Source: an uncultured Pseudomonadales bacterium | GTDB lineage: Bacteria > Pseudomonadota > Gammaproteobacteria > Pseudomonadales > Pseudohongiellaceae | Direction: 5' to 3' | Length of the DNA: 6,370 nucleotides | NCBI GenBank assembly: GCA_938082955.1 | Contig: CALKDE010000391.1 | Location: forward strand, 1 to 6,370 | In this document: piece by piece, positions 1 through 5,933 of the stretch | Numbering within the stretch: position 1 is the stretch's first letter | Layout of the letters: every line of letters begins with the position of its first letter | Translations under genes and position numbers: made by a program | Notes under the pieces: generated by a model | Seen by the model: only the letters and a program-made list of their open reading frames with translations | What the model was told of the DNA's origin: nothing | Databases searched by the model: none

Positions 1-308
1 AAGTTGGCCTGCTGAACAAAGAAAAAAGCTTTCCCGAGGCTCTCTCGGGGGGAGAGCAGCAACGCGTGGGAATCGCGCGCGCGGTTGTTAACAGGCCTAG
101 CATTATTCTGGCCGACGAACCCACTGGAAATCTGGACCCAGGACTATCAGCAGAGGTAATGAAGGTCTTCCAACAGTTTCAGAGCGTCGGTGTGTGTCTA
201 TTGGTTGCCAGTCATGATGCCGCACTCATAGAACGCTTGAACTGCAGAACAATAGTCCTCGAAGGCGGAAAGCTCTTGGCGGACCAGAAACCCAGGCCAC
301 AGGCATGA
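1..308 (+). CDS. ftsE: FtsE, cell-division ABC-transporter ATPase (C-terminal part, truncated by window start)
   Basis: The reading frame is open from base 3, so the gene begins outside the window; the GTG at 66 is an internal valine and not the start. About 101 residues are visible, against roughly 220 for the family. In order they show the ABC signature LSGGEQQR (bases 42-65), Walker B with its catalytic glutamate in IILADEP (E is visible residue 39), the D-loop GNLDP, and the H-loop histidine in VASHD (visible residue 71). FtsE binds ATP in the cytoplasm and, with FtsX, governs activation of septal murein hydrolases at the divisome. The immediately following FtsX makes the assignment to FtsE rather than LolD or MacB firm. 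Its stop overlaps the ftsX start by four bases (ATGA at 305-308), which implies translational coupling. Confidence 0.95.
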   Translation, partial: VGLLNKEKSFPEALSGGEQQRVGIARAVVNRPSIILADEPTGNLDPGLSAEVMKVFQQFQSVGVCLLVASHDAALIERLNCRTIVLEGGKLLADQKPRPQA

Positions 309-1291
309 GTGCCACTAAGCGCCGCAATGACAATCCAAATCAACCCCGAGTGAAGCGCAATACACGCGCGGAACAGTCCGAGTCATTCGTAGATCTAGTT
401 AAACTCCATCGACGCATCGCAACACACAGTGCTGGCCGTCTCCTGCAAACGCCGGCATCTAGTCTGGTTACGCTCTTTGTAGTCGCTGTGGCTCTGCTGC
501 TGCCTGCACTTCTGTTTGGCCTAAACAGCAATCTGGCTAGCCTTCTCGCCGGTTTTCAAAACAGCGCCCAGGTAACTCTCTATCTTCAAGATAATGTTTC
601 GGAGGCTGACGGACAAGAACTTAGTGATGACTTACTAACTAGGAACGATATTGAGGACGCATACTATATCTCGCCCTCTCAAGCATTAGATGAGTTTGGC
701 GCGTCAAGTGGTTTGGAAGACTTACTTATCGAGATGACTGCCAACCCACTGCCAGGCGCGATTGTCCTTACTCCATCGGATGTTTCATCTTCAGCTGTCG
801 ATGAGCTTGCAAGGCAGCTACAAGAACTATCCCAGGTCGATGTGGTTCAGATTGACAGCCTCTGGCTGCAAAGATTGGCGGCGATATCAAATCTGGTCAG
901 CGCTATAGGCAGTGTGCTCGCAGTAATCGTCATTCTTGGACTATTCTTTGTGGTGGGCAACACAATAAAATTGGCAATAGAGAACCGTAAGGCCGAGATA
1001 CTAGTGATTAAATTGGTAGGTGGCGGCGATATGTATGCCGCTAGACCTTTTCTATATACCGGCCTCCTTTACGGGCTGGGCGGCGGAATTTTGGCTACTC
1101 TGCTTCAAGGCATTGTTTTAGCTACTTTTAATTCGAACTTAGAAGTATTAATGCGGTTGTACGAAAGCGACTTTCAATTACGTGGCTTCGGATTAATGAG
1201 CTCCTTGCTCATAATCGTCGCCGGCGCCGCCATTGGCTGGACGGCAGCACTCATGGCTAGTCTGCGCCATATTCGCGCTATCAACCCCTAA
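305..1291 (+). CDS. ftsX: FtsX, cell-division membrane protein partner of FtsE
   Basis: The 328-residue product has the usual FtsX layout. A charged cytoplasmic N-terminus covers about residues 1-50 and the first membrane helix about 53-74. A periplasmic domain of some 115 residues follows, then three helices near 196-218, 247-273 and 297-318. The family segment after helix 2 is visible as NTIKLAIENRKAEILVIKLVGG-like sequence around residues 219-240, followed by RPFLYTG. FtsX carries no ATPase motif; it transmits the FtsE cycle across the inner membrane to periplasmic activators of amidases such as EnvC. The start at 305 is supported by the ATGA overlap with ftsE and by an AGG at 294-296 at good spacing. 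No terminator is visible after the stop, so read-through towards rpoH is possible. Confidence 0.95.
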   Translation: MSATKRRNDNPNQPRVKRNTRAEQSESFVDLVKLHRRIATHSAGRLLQTPASSLVTLFVVAVALLLPALLFGLNSNLASLLAGFQNSAQVTLYLQDNVSEADGQELSDDLLTRNDIEDAYYISPSQALDEFGASSGLEDLLIEMTANPLPGAIVLTPSDVSSSAVDELARQLQELSQVDVVQIDSLWLQRLAAISNLVSAIGSVLAVIVILGLFFVVGNTIKLAIENRKAEILVIKLVGGGDMYAARPFLYTGLLYGLGGGILATLLQGIVLATFNSNLEVLMRLYESDFQLRGFGLMSSLLIIVAGAAIGWTAALMASLRHIRAINP

Positions 1292-1327
1292 ACCTCCTAG
1301 CAATACAGCAATTTCTTGTTTGTCGCT

Positions 1328-1355
1328 CTTGAAATGGGCGAATACAGCTCCATGT
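1328..1355 (+). promoter_or_regulatory. Predicted sigma-32 (heat-shock) promoter upstream of rpoH
   Basis: The -35 element CTTGAAA (1328-1334) matches the sigma-32 consensus at all seven positions. After a 13-nt spacer, CTCCATGT (1348-1355) matches CCCCATNT at every defined position except one. The spacer is in the range preferred by the E. coli holoenzyme. Transcription would start near 1362, leaving a leader of about 215 nt before rpoH. The element is read in the rpoH direction and starts 37 bp after the ftsX stop. It is a sequence match only; no activity is shown. Confidence 0.65.
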
Positions 1356-1488
1356 AGAAGTTAGGCTTCCCCCTTTAGGTTCAACTCTAAGTCCACGCTT
1401 TTCGAAACTATTGGGTCGGCCCTTAGAAAATTAGCGCTGAAACCTCCGCGAGACTCCGTAAGCGCGGGCGTTTAGAAAAAAGGTATTA

Positions 1489-1518
1489 TTGGCGGAGAGA
1501 AAGTTTGAATGCTAAAAT
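1489..1518 (+). promoter_or_regulatory. Candidate sigma-70 promoter for rpoH
   Basis: TTGGCG (1489-1494, four of six matches to TTGACA) is separated by 18 bp from TAAAAT (1513-1518, five of six matches to TATAAT). A start near 1525 would give a leader of roughly 55 nt. The -35 is only moderate, so other pairings are possible. Confidence 0.4.
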
Positions 1519-1578
1519 AGGTCCATTAGTCCGTAATCCATCATAGATTCCGAATTATTCAGGAAAGAGTGAACACAA

Positions 1579-2439
1579 ATGAGCACAGCTAACAGTTTAC
1601 AAGTTTTCGACCCCACAACGCCGGGTCAGGATTTAACTGCTTATATCGCTTCGGTGAATAGCATCGCTATGCTGACGCCTGAGCAAGAGCTTGAACTTGC
1701 CAAGCAGTATTACTACGAAGATAACGTGGATGCGGCCAGACAATTGGTTCTCGCACACCTGCGCTTTGTCGTGCACATGTCCAAAACATTTTCCGGTTAT
1801 GGCCTATCTCAGGCCGACCTGATCCAAGAAGGTAACGTTGGCCTGATGAAGGCTGTTAAGCGATTCAATCCAGAAGTGGGTGTTCGCCTCGTTTCCTTCG
1901 CCGTACATTGGATCAAAGCAGAGATGCATGAATACATCCTGCGCAACTGGCGCATTGTCAAAATCGCTACCACCAAAGCACAGCGCAAACTGTTCTTCAA
2001 TCTGCGCAGCTCTAAGAAGCGTCTTGGTTGGTTGAACAACGAAGAAGCCGAAGCAATGGCACAAGACCTTGGTGTTGATGCCAAAGTCGTTAGGCAGATG
2101 GAAGGACGAATGGCCTCCTATGACGCCGCCTTCGATGCCGATTCAGACAGCGACGATGAAGCAGCCTACAAAGCACCAGCTTACTACTTAGAGGATCAGG
2201 CATCTGATCTGGCTACCAATGTAGAAGAAGATGAGTGGGAAGAAGTAACGAACAACAGTCTCCACTCGGCCATGTCTGAGCTAGATGATCGCAGTAAAGA
2301 CATCTTGAACAGCCGCTGGTTGAGCGAGAACAAAGCTACGCTGCATGAGTTAGCTGATCGCTACGGCATTTCTGCTGAACGCATTCGCCAACTCGAAAAA
2401 AATGCAATGAATAAGATCAAAATAAAAATGGCAGCCTAA
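1579..2439 (+). CDS. rpoH: RpoH, heat-shock sigma factor sigma-32
   Basis: The 286-residue protein is a full-length group 3 sigma factor that directs RNA polymerase to chaperone and protease promoters. Region 1.2 lies near residues 16-48, and the core-binding and -10-melting region 2 near 53-130, including HLRFVVH, ADLIQEGNVGLMKAV and HWIKAEMHEYILRNWRIVK. The RpoH box QRKLFFNLR, diagnostic of sigma-32, is at 135-143. Region 3 is around 156-180, an acidic linker at 186-195, and the region 4.2 helix-turn-helix at 254-276 (TLHELADRYGISAERIRQLE). The region 2.1 residues used in E. coli for SRP/FtsH control (L47, A50, K51, I54) correspond to V50, A53, R54 and V57 here, all identical or conservative. 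The ATG at 1579 follows AGGAAAGAG. A strong terminator closes the gene 13 bp after its stop. Confidence 0.98.
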   Translation: MSTANSLQVFDPTTPGQDLTAYIASVNSIAMLTPEQELELAKQYYYEDNVDAARQLVLAHLRFVVHMSKTFSGYGLSQADLIQEGNVGLMKAVKRFNPEVGVRLVSFAVHWIKAEMHEYILRNWRIVKIATTKAQRKLFFNLRSSKKRLGWLNNEEAEAMAQDLGVDAKVVRQMEGRMASYDAAFDADSDSDDEAAYKAPAYYLEDQASDLATNVEEDEWEEVTNNSLHSAMSELDDRSKDILNSRWLSENKATLHELADRYGISAERIRQLEKNAMNKIKIKMAA

Positions 2440-2451
2440 GCAATGAATAGC

Positions 2452-2482
2452 AAAAAGCCGCGAACTCTCGCGGCTTTTTTTT
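2452..2482 (+). terminator. Intrinsic terminator of rpoH
   Basis: GCCGCGA (2457-2463) and TCGCGGC (2468-2474) form a perfect 7-bp GC-rich stem with an ACTC loop, followed by eight T residues (2475-2482). Five A residues precede the stem, so the A-T flank extends the helix and the signal could also act on the opposite strand. Confidence 0.93.
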
Positions 2483-2510
2483 GACTTCAATTTGACCTGT
2501 TACCGATAGC
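2481..2510 (+). promoter_or_regulatory. Weak candidate promoter for the DUF423 gene
   Basis: TTGACT (2481-2486) matches five of six -35 positions, and GATAGC (2505-2510) at 18-bp spacing matches three of six -10 positions. Its first two bases are the last two of the rpoH terminator T-run. A promoter is expected here because the terminator cuts off rpoH transcription, but this -10 is poor. Confidence 0.25.
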
Positions 2511-2530
2511 ATCACTGAGCGCGAACTACC

Positions 2531-2914
2531 ATGAACAAACTTATTATCATCTTAGCCGCAGTTAATGGCTTCCTGGCCGTATCAATCGGTGCATTCGCAG
2601 CACATATGCTGCGCGATAGACTGAGCCCAGAGTTACTCAATACATTTCAAACCGGCGTGCAATATCATATGTACCACGCACTCGGCCTGTTCGGCATCGG
2701 TTTGATGATGCTAAATTTCCCGGCATCGAACCTGCTACGCATCAGCGCCTACTTGATGATGGCCGGCATTGTTTTATTTTCCGGCAGCCTGTATCTGCTA
2801 AGCATTACTGGAATACGGTGGCTGGGTGCGATCACCCCTTTGGGTGGACTTTGCTTCCTAACAGCATGGGCGCTCATAGTATGGTTCGCCACAAAACAAC
2901 AATTCCCTAGCTAA
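2531..2914 (+). CDS. DUF423 (YgdD-like) small inner-membrane protein
   Basis: The 127-residue hydrophobic protein has four predicted membrane helices near residues 4-24, 45-63, 69-91 and 97-119. It carries the family hallmarks: GAFAAH (20-25) after the first helix, QYHMYHALGL (44-53), SGSLYLL (84-90) and AITPLGG (100-106). Length and architecture match the DUF423 family, which includes E. coli YgdD; its biochemical function is not established. The ATG at 2531 is preceded by only a weak GAG-type ribosome-binding site. The gene lies between the rpoH terminator and trmB, 46 bp upstream of trmB with no terminator visible between them, so the two may be co-transcribed. Confidence 0.9.
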   Translation: MNKLIIILAAVNGFLAVSIGAFAAHMLRDRLSPELLNTFQTGVQYHMYHALGLFGIGLMMLNFPASNLLRISAYLMMAGIVLFSGSLYLLSITGIRWLGAITPLGGLCFLTAWALIVWFATKQQFPS

Positions 2915-2960
2915 ACGTTACACCTGAAATACCAATCAATCGAAGAGTCGATACAACCAA

Positions 2961-3656
2961 GTGTCTAATTCAATACCCGATGAGAACAAAAGACCGATAC
3001 GCAGCTATGTTATTCGCTCCGGGCGGTTGACCGAATCCCAGCGTAAGGCAATAGAAAGCTATTGGGAAAGCTACGTCGTCGAGTTCAACAACGAATTTCT
3101 CGACCCAAATAAGTTATTTGAAAGTCCGCAAAAACTAACGGTAGAAATTGGTTTTGGGATGGGCGACTCACTCCTGGAAATGGCGAAGCAAAGTCCTGAT
3201 CAAAACTTCCTCGGAATTGAAGTGCATCAGCCCGGCGTCGGCAAGCTCCTCAATGGCATTGTCGAAAACAAACTCACCAATATCAAATTGATCTGTCATG
3301 ACGCCAGAGAAATTTTGGAAATTGGATTGCCCGACAATTGTATTGATAGACTATTACTATTTTTCCCCGATCCTTGGCACAAGAAGCGACACAATAAGCG
3401 ACGCCTAGTGCAGCCGGAATTCATCGAGCTGCTGCTTAAGAAATTAAACAAGCCGGCGGAGCTTCATTTCGCCACAGACTGGCAGGCCTATGCTGAGCAC
3501 ATGATGCAAGTGCTGGAGGCAAACCCTAGTTTAGAAAACATCCTTGGTGCGCAGAACTACTGGCCGGAGCCAGATAGGCCCGTTACAAAATTCGAGAAAC
3601 GAGGACAGCGCCTCGGGCACGGAGTGTGGGACCTCAGATTTCGGCCCAGAGTTTAA
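2961..3656 (+). CDS. trmB: TrmB, tRNA (guanine-N7-)-methyltransferase
   Basis: This 231-residue SAM-dependent enzyme makes m7G at position 46 of the variable loop of tRNAs. Visible features in order are the N-terminal RSYVIRSGRLTESQ segment (14-27), the SAM-binding loop EIGFGMGDSL (62-71), GIEVHQPGVG (85-94), the CHDA segment (112-115), the family signature LFFPDPWHKKRHNKRRLVQ (133-151), ATDWQAYAEHM (residues about 171-181), and the C-terminal PVTKFEKRGQRLGHGVWDL. The start is a GTG at 2961. No other start codon lies in frame between the upstream stop at 2925 and the conserved N-terminus, so the choice is well constrained; the ribosome-binding site is poor (GAAGAG at 2942-2947). It ends facing the opposite-strand gene with only 27 bp between, and no clear terminator. 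Confidence 0.96.
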   Translation: MSNSIPDENKRPIRSYVIRSGRLTESQRKAIESYWESYVVEFNNEFLDPNKLFESPQKLTVEIGFGMGDSLLEMAKQSPDQNFLGIEVHQPGVGKLLNGIVENKLTNIKLICHDAREILEIGLPDNCIDRLLLFFPDPWHKKRHNKRRLVQPEFIELLLKKLNKPAELHFATDWQAYAEHMMQVLEANPSLENILGAQNYWPEPDRPVTKFEKRGQRLGHGVWDLRFRPRV

Positions 3657-3683
3657 AGCTAGGGTTTCAATGAGAGGGATAAG

Positions 3684-4424
3684 CTAGAACCAAAGTCGGT
3701 GCTCGTGCTCTTTAAGCCAATTGATGTAGTGGTCGCAATCAGGGCAAATGGACTCAACCTGATTCCAGAATCGCTGCGAGTGATCCATGTGCAACAGGTG
3801 GCAAACCTCATGAGTGATCATGTAATCGATAATGCTGTAAGGCGCCAACATAATCATCCAGTTGTACTGCAGTACTCCTGTTGACGTGCAATGCCCCCAT
3901 TTCGACTTAGTCTTTCTAAGCTTAATTTCAGTGATCTTGTGCTCGACGCCTAGATGACGGGCTAAGCCTCGGGCCCTAGGCAAAATATATTCACTCGCCT
4001 TATCGATTAGAAAGTCTTCTACCTGAATCTTCGCTTTGGCTGGGGTCAGCTTATGCCCCTGGATAATAAATTCATCGCCAACTACCATCACTCGCCGCTT
4101 ACGCCCTTCCTTGAAGACGATAGTGCGCTCGCGGGCCCGATAGAAAATCTTGCCGCCTCTTTCGACCCTTAATGCCTGCTTCTCGCGCAGAGATTCTTCG
4201 AGTAGCCGACCCTCTATCCACGCGTGGTTCGAGGTAATGAACTCCTCGACCTCCGATTTAGTTGCTCGCAGTGGGCAACGCACCACTACTTTCTGCTGCT
4301 TGATATACAAAGCCAGCGTCTTGCGCTTGCAGCGCACTATCTCGCACTCATACGGTCGCTTCACAGCCTTGCTTCTGCTGCCAAAGTTTAAGGGTAATAT
4401 TTTGGCCTTGCTCATTAGACTCAC
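3684..4424 (-). CDS. YgjP/DUF45-family zinc metallopeptidase-like protein
   Basis: The 246-residue protein carries the M48/SprT-like signature of the YgjP (COG1451) family near its C-terminus: HEVCH at 205-209 with the third ligand H215 in HMDHSQRFW, and upstream KSKWGHC (173-179), where the family usually has a WGSC motif. The N-terminal part is basic and helix- and strand-rich without a signal peptide, so the protein is cytoplasmic. Relatives are annotated as metal-dependent hydrolases or proteases, and E. coli YgjP has been reported as a UTP pyrophosphatase; the substrate here is unknown. A GTG start at 4424 overlaps the stop of the upstream methyltransferase (GTGA), implying coupling. An ATG three codons in (4415), preceded by GTGAG, is an equally possible start. 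It converges on trmB. Confidence 0.88.
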   Translation of the reverse strand: MSLMSKAKILPLNFGSRSKAVKRPYECEIVRCKRKTLALYIKQQKVVVRCPLRATKSEVEEFITSNHAWIEGRLLEESLREKQALRVERGGKIFYRARERTIVFKEGRKRRVMVVGDEFIIQGHKLTPAKAKIQVEDFLIDKASEYILPRARGLARHLGVEHKITEIKLRKTKSKWGHCTSTGVLQYNWMIMLAPYSIIDYMITHEVCHLLHMDHSQRFWNQVESICPDCDHYINWLKEHEHRLWF

Positions 4425-4987
4425 TTTTTAGCCTGCTTTCTGGCTATTAATCTTGCTATTGCTCGCTCTGGGCTCGAGACCTCACCCTCAAAGTTTCGAA
4501 TAAGCTCCCATCCTGCAAAAGCCTGGACCAATTCGTTCTGCTCCAAGAGAAAGTCTGGATTACTTGGCCTGCCGAACCGCTTCTGGTCAACCGTGAATGT
4601 CTCATAGACAATCAATCCACCTGGCCGAATCGCCTCTCTAATAAAAGGAAAAAGCGGCCTGTGCAGATAGTTAAATACTATAACTGCATCGAAACTTTTG
4701 CCTATTAGGGGGTTTTTTCCCTCTCTCACTTCAGCCTCAAAATCTACCAACCAACACGCACTTTTCGCCGCACTACTGCCTGCTAACTCGACTGCGGGAA
4801 CAATGGATTGTAGATGGGCTTCATTATTATCTGCAAATAGTACCGGAACATTATGGCTAACTAAAAATAATCCGTTTCTCCCTTTGCCACAGGCGAGATC
4901 CAAAACGCCATTCCCGATTTGTAGATTGTCGAACAAGCTAGAATTGTCTACAAGAAATGATGAAACATTGGCACTTGAATGAGACAT
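4421..4987 (-). CDS. Class I SAM-dependent methyltransferase (TehB/UbiE-like fold), substrate unknown
   Basis: The 188-residue protein shows the Rossmann methyltransferase motifs: motif I VLDLACGKGRNGLFL (28-42), the acidic post-I strand FADNN (51-55, D53 probably contacts the ribose of SAM), motif II SFDAVIVFNYLHR (98-110), and motif III IRPGGLIVYETFT (120-132). A RFGRPSNPDFLLEQNEL segment (137-153) follows, resembling the C-terminal part of TehB-like enzymes. No membrane segment or signal peptide is seen. TehB-type annotation is by fold only; a tellurite role is not supported by the context. The ATG at 4987 is the natural start and has no good ribosome-binding site. It forms a coupled two-gene unit with the downstream metallopeptidase-like gene through a GTGA overlap, and is transcribed divergently from cmoA. 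Confidence 0.85.
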   Translation of the reverse strand: MSHSSANVSSFLVDNSSLFDNLQIGNGVLDLACGKGRNGLFLVSHNVPVLFADNNEAHLQSIVPAVELAGSSAAKSACWLVDFEAEVREGKNPLIGKSFDAVIVFNYLHRPLFPFIREAIRPGGLIVYETFTVDQKRFGRPSNPDFLLEQNELVQAFAGWELIRNFEGEVSSPERAIARLIARKQAKK

Positions 4988-5005
4988 GGATAACAGGGTA
5001 ATGAA

Positions 5006-5056
5006 CTGGTTAGAATAAGAGTTGGATAAGCCGATAATGCACTGGATAGAAAGAGA
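5006..5056 (+). repeat. Degenerate 36-bp-spaced direct repeat
   Basis: The 15-mers starting at 5006 (CTGGTTAGAATAAGA) and 5042 (CTGGATAGAAAGAGA) agree at 12 positions and lie 36 bp apart. A weaker related piece, CTAGAAT, follows at 5064-5070. They could be tandem binding sites for a regulator of the divergent genes or simple low-complexity drift. Confidence 0.35.
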
Positions 5057-5079
5057 TAGACAGCTAGAATGGAAAGCGT

Positions 5080-5096
5080 CTCGAATTCTATTCGAG
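5080..5096. repeat. Short inverted repeat upstream of cmoA
   Basis: CTCGAA (5080-5085) and TTCGAG (5091-5096) are exact reverse complements around a 5-nt TTCTA centre. The element sits about 90 bp before the cmoA start and could be an operator half-site pair or a small hairpin. No regulator is encoded nearby to support either. Confidence 0.4.
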
Positions 5097-5186
5097 TTAC
5101 GGCCAAGGGCTGCGTAGAATAGCGCTAAGTCTTCTTAACAGCTCGAGCCAATTGATCGAATCCAATTCTTAAACAAGCAACTCACA

Positions 5187-5927
5187 ATGACGAAACCCAC
5201 ACAGAACAAAGATCGAATATTCGCAGAGACGAAGCTTCCTGGTGACTTCGTTTTCGACGAAAATGTCGCCAGCGTATTCGAAGACATGATCAGCCGATCC
5301 GTGCCGGGCTATAGCACAATCATAGCCATGATTGGCGTGCTGGCAGAGGAGTATTATCAGGATCGCAGCCGAATCTATGATCTAGGCTGCAGCCTAGGGG
5401 GCGCCACTCTGGCCGCCGTGGATCGGATTGATTGCCAAGACTACTCCGCAATCGCCATCGACAATTCAACGGCCATGATTGACCGCCTACAAACCAAGCT
5501 AAAAAGCTTGCCACAATTCGCTAGTAAGATTGAGTGTCGGTGTGAAGACCTGTGTGATTCAGAGATAGCGGATGCCTCAGTCGTAGTATTGAACTTTACT
5601 CTTCAGTTCATTCCTCTTGCCGAACGAGTTCCCTTACTAAGAAAAATCTACGCAGGAATGAAGCCGGGCGGTGTCTTGATCATCTCAGAGAAGATTACCT
5701 TTCCCGATGAAAAGCTTAATCAATTGTTTATTGAGATGTACCACAGCTTTAAAGAAAATAGGGGCTATAGCAAATTGGAGATAAGTCAGAAAAGAGCGGC
5801 ATTAGAGAAGGTCTTGCTCCCGGAAACCCTAGACGCACATCGAGACCGCCTACAGAAAATTGGCTTTCAATCCGTCGATGTCTGGTTCCAGTGTTTTAAC
5901 TTTGCCTCCATGGTTGCCTTTAAGTAG
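5187..5927 (+). CDS. cmoA: CmoA, carboxy-S-adenosyl-L-methionine synthase
   Basis: CmoA converts SAM and prephenate into carboxy-SAM, releasing phenylpyruvate; CmoB then uses carboxy-SAM to make cmo5U34 in the anticodon of several tRNAs. The 246-residue length matches the family (247 in E. coli). Visible features are FVFDENVASVFEDMISRSVPGY (21-42), the SAM loop IYDLGCSLGGATL (63-75), AIDNSTAMI (90-98), VVLNFTLQF (133-141), PGGVLIISEK (160-169), GYSKLEISQKR (193-203) and WFQCFNF (233-239). R203 aligns with the E. coli R199 that holds the carboxylate of the substrate. The start at 5187 fits the family N-terminus, although no clear Shine-Dalgarno precedes it. cmoB lies downstream in the same direction, but 254 bp away, an unusually long and structured gap for this pair. 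Confidence 0.97.
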   Translation: MTKPTQNKDRIFAETKLPGDFVFDENVASVFEDMISRSVPGYSTIIAMIGVLAEEYYQDRSRIYDLGCSLGGATLAAVDRIDCQDYSAIAIDNSTAMIDRLQTKLKSLPQFASKIECRCEDLCDSEIADASVVVLNFTLQFIPLAERVPLLRKIYAGMKPGGVLIISEKITFPDEKLNQLFIEMYHSFKENRGYSKLEISQKRAALEKVLLPETLDAHRDRLQKIGFQSVDVWFQCFNFASMVAFK

Positions 5928-5933
5928 CCGATC

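Larger units (their letters stand above)
1292..1578 (+). promoter_or_regulatory. ftsX-rpoH intergenic regulatory region
   Basis: This 287-bp gap holds no convincing reading frame. It carries a near-consensus heat-shock promoter (1328-1355) and a weaker sigma-70-like promoter (1489-1518), and ends in the rpoH leader. Just before rpoH the stretch AGGAAAGAG (1561-1569) supplies a ribosome-binding site; it sits between TTCA (1558-1561) and TGAA (1570-1573), which could pair weakly around it. Whether the mRNA forms an E. coli-like thermosensor cannot be judged by eye. A short GC-rich inverted repeat (CCGCG 1446-1450 with CGCGG 1463-1467) lacks a T-run and does not look like a terminator. Confidence 0.75.
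4988..5186. promoter_or_regulatory. Divergent intergenic region between the methyltransferase gene and cmoA
   Basis: This 199-bp gap must hold promoters for both directions. For cmoA, TAGAAT (five of six matches to the -10 consensus) occurs at 5011-5016, 5065-5070 and 5115-5120, but none has a good -35 at proper spacing, so no promoter is called. The left half is purine-rich and degenerately repetitive. An inverted repeat lies at 5080-5096 and an 8-bp palindrome GCTCGAGC at 5141-5148. CCAATT is directly repeated at 5148-5153 and 5162-5167. No reading frame is supported. Confidence 0.6.

Noticed and set aside
66..308. GTG at 66 as the start of a separate 80-residue protein
   Set aside because: The frame continues open to the window edge and holds the ABC signature upstream of 66, so this is the interior of ftsE.
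340..531. Minus-strand frame antisense to the start of ftsX
   Set aside because: It is composed mainly of Arg, Ser and Thr with no recognisable feature, opposite a certain gene.
1403..1431. Possible sigma-E promoter upstream of rpoH (CGAAACT near 1403), by analogy with E. coli
   Set aside because: No TCTGA-like -10 occurs at the required spacing of about 16-17 bp.
1434..1468. GC-rich inverted repeats as a terminator for ftsX
   Set aside because: Stems are only about 5 bp and no T-run follows; it is just upstream of a candidate promoter.
1804..2084. Two minus-strand open frames of 86 and 91 codons inside rpoH
   Set aside because: They lie wholly antisense to the strongly conserved region 2 and RpoH box of rpoH, and their translations show no domain; they are shadows.
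4698..4982. Plus-strand 94-codon frame opposite the methyltransferase gene
   Set aside because: The minus-strand frame has clear SAM-binding motifs; this one is a shadow, as are 3699-3884 and 4150-4431 opposite the metallopeptidase gene.
4988..5075. Repeats as a CRISPR array
   Set aside because: Units are short and degenerate, with no constant repeat or regular unique spacers, and no cas gene is present.
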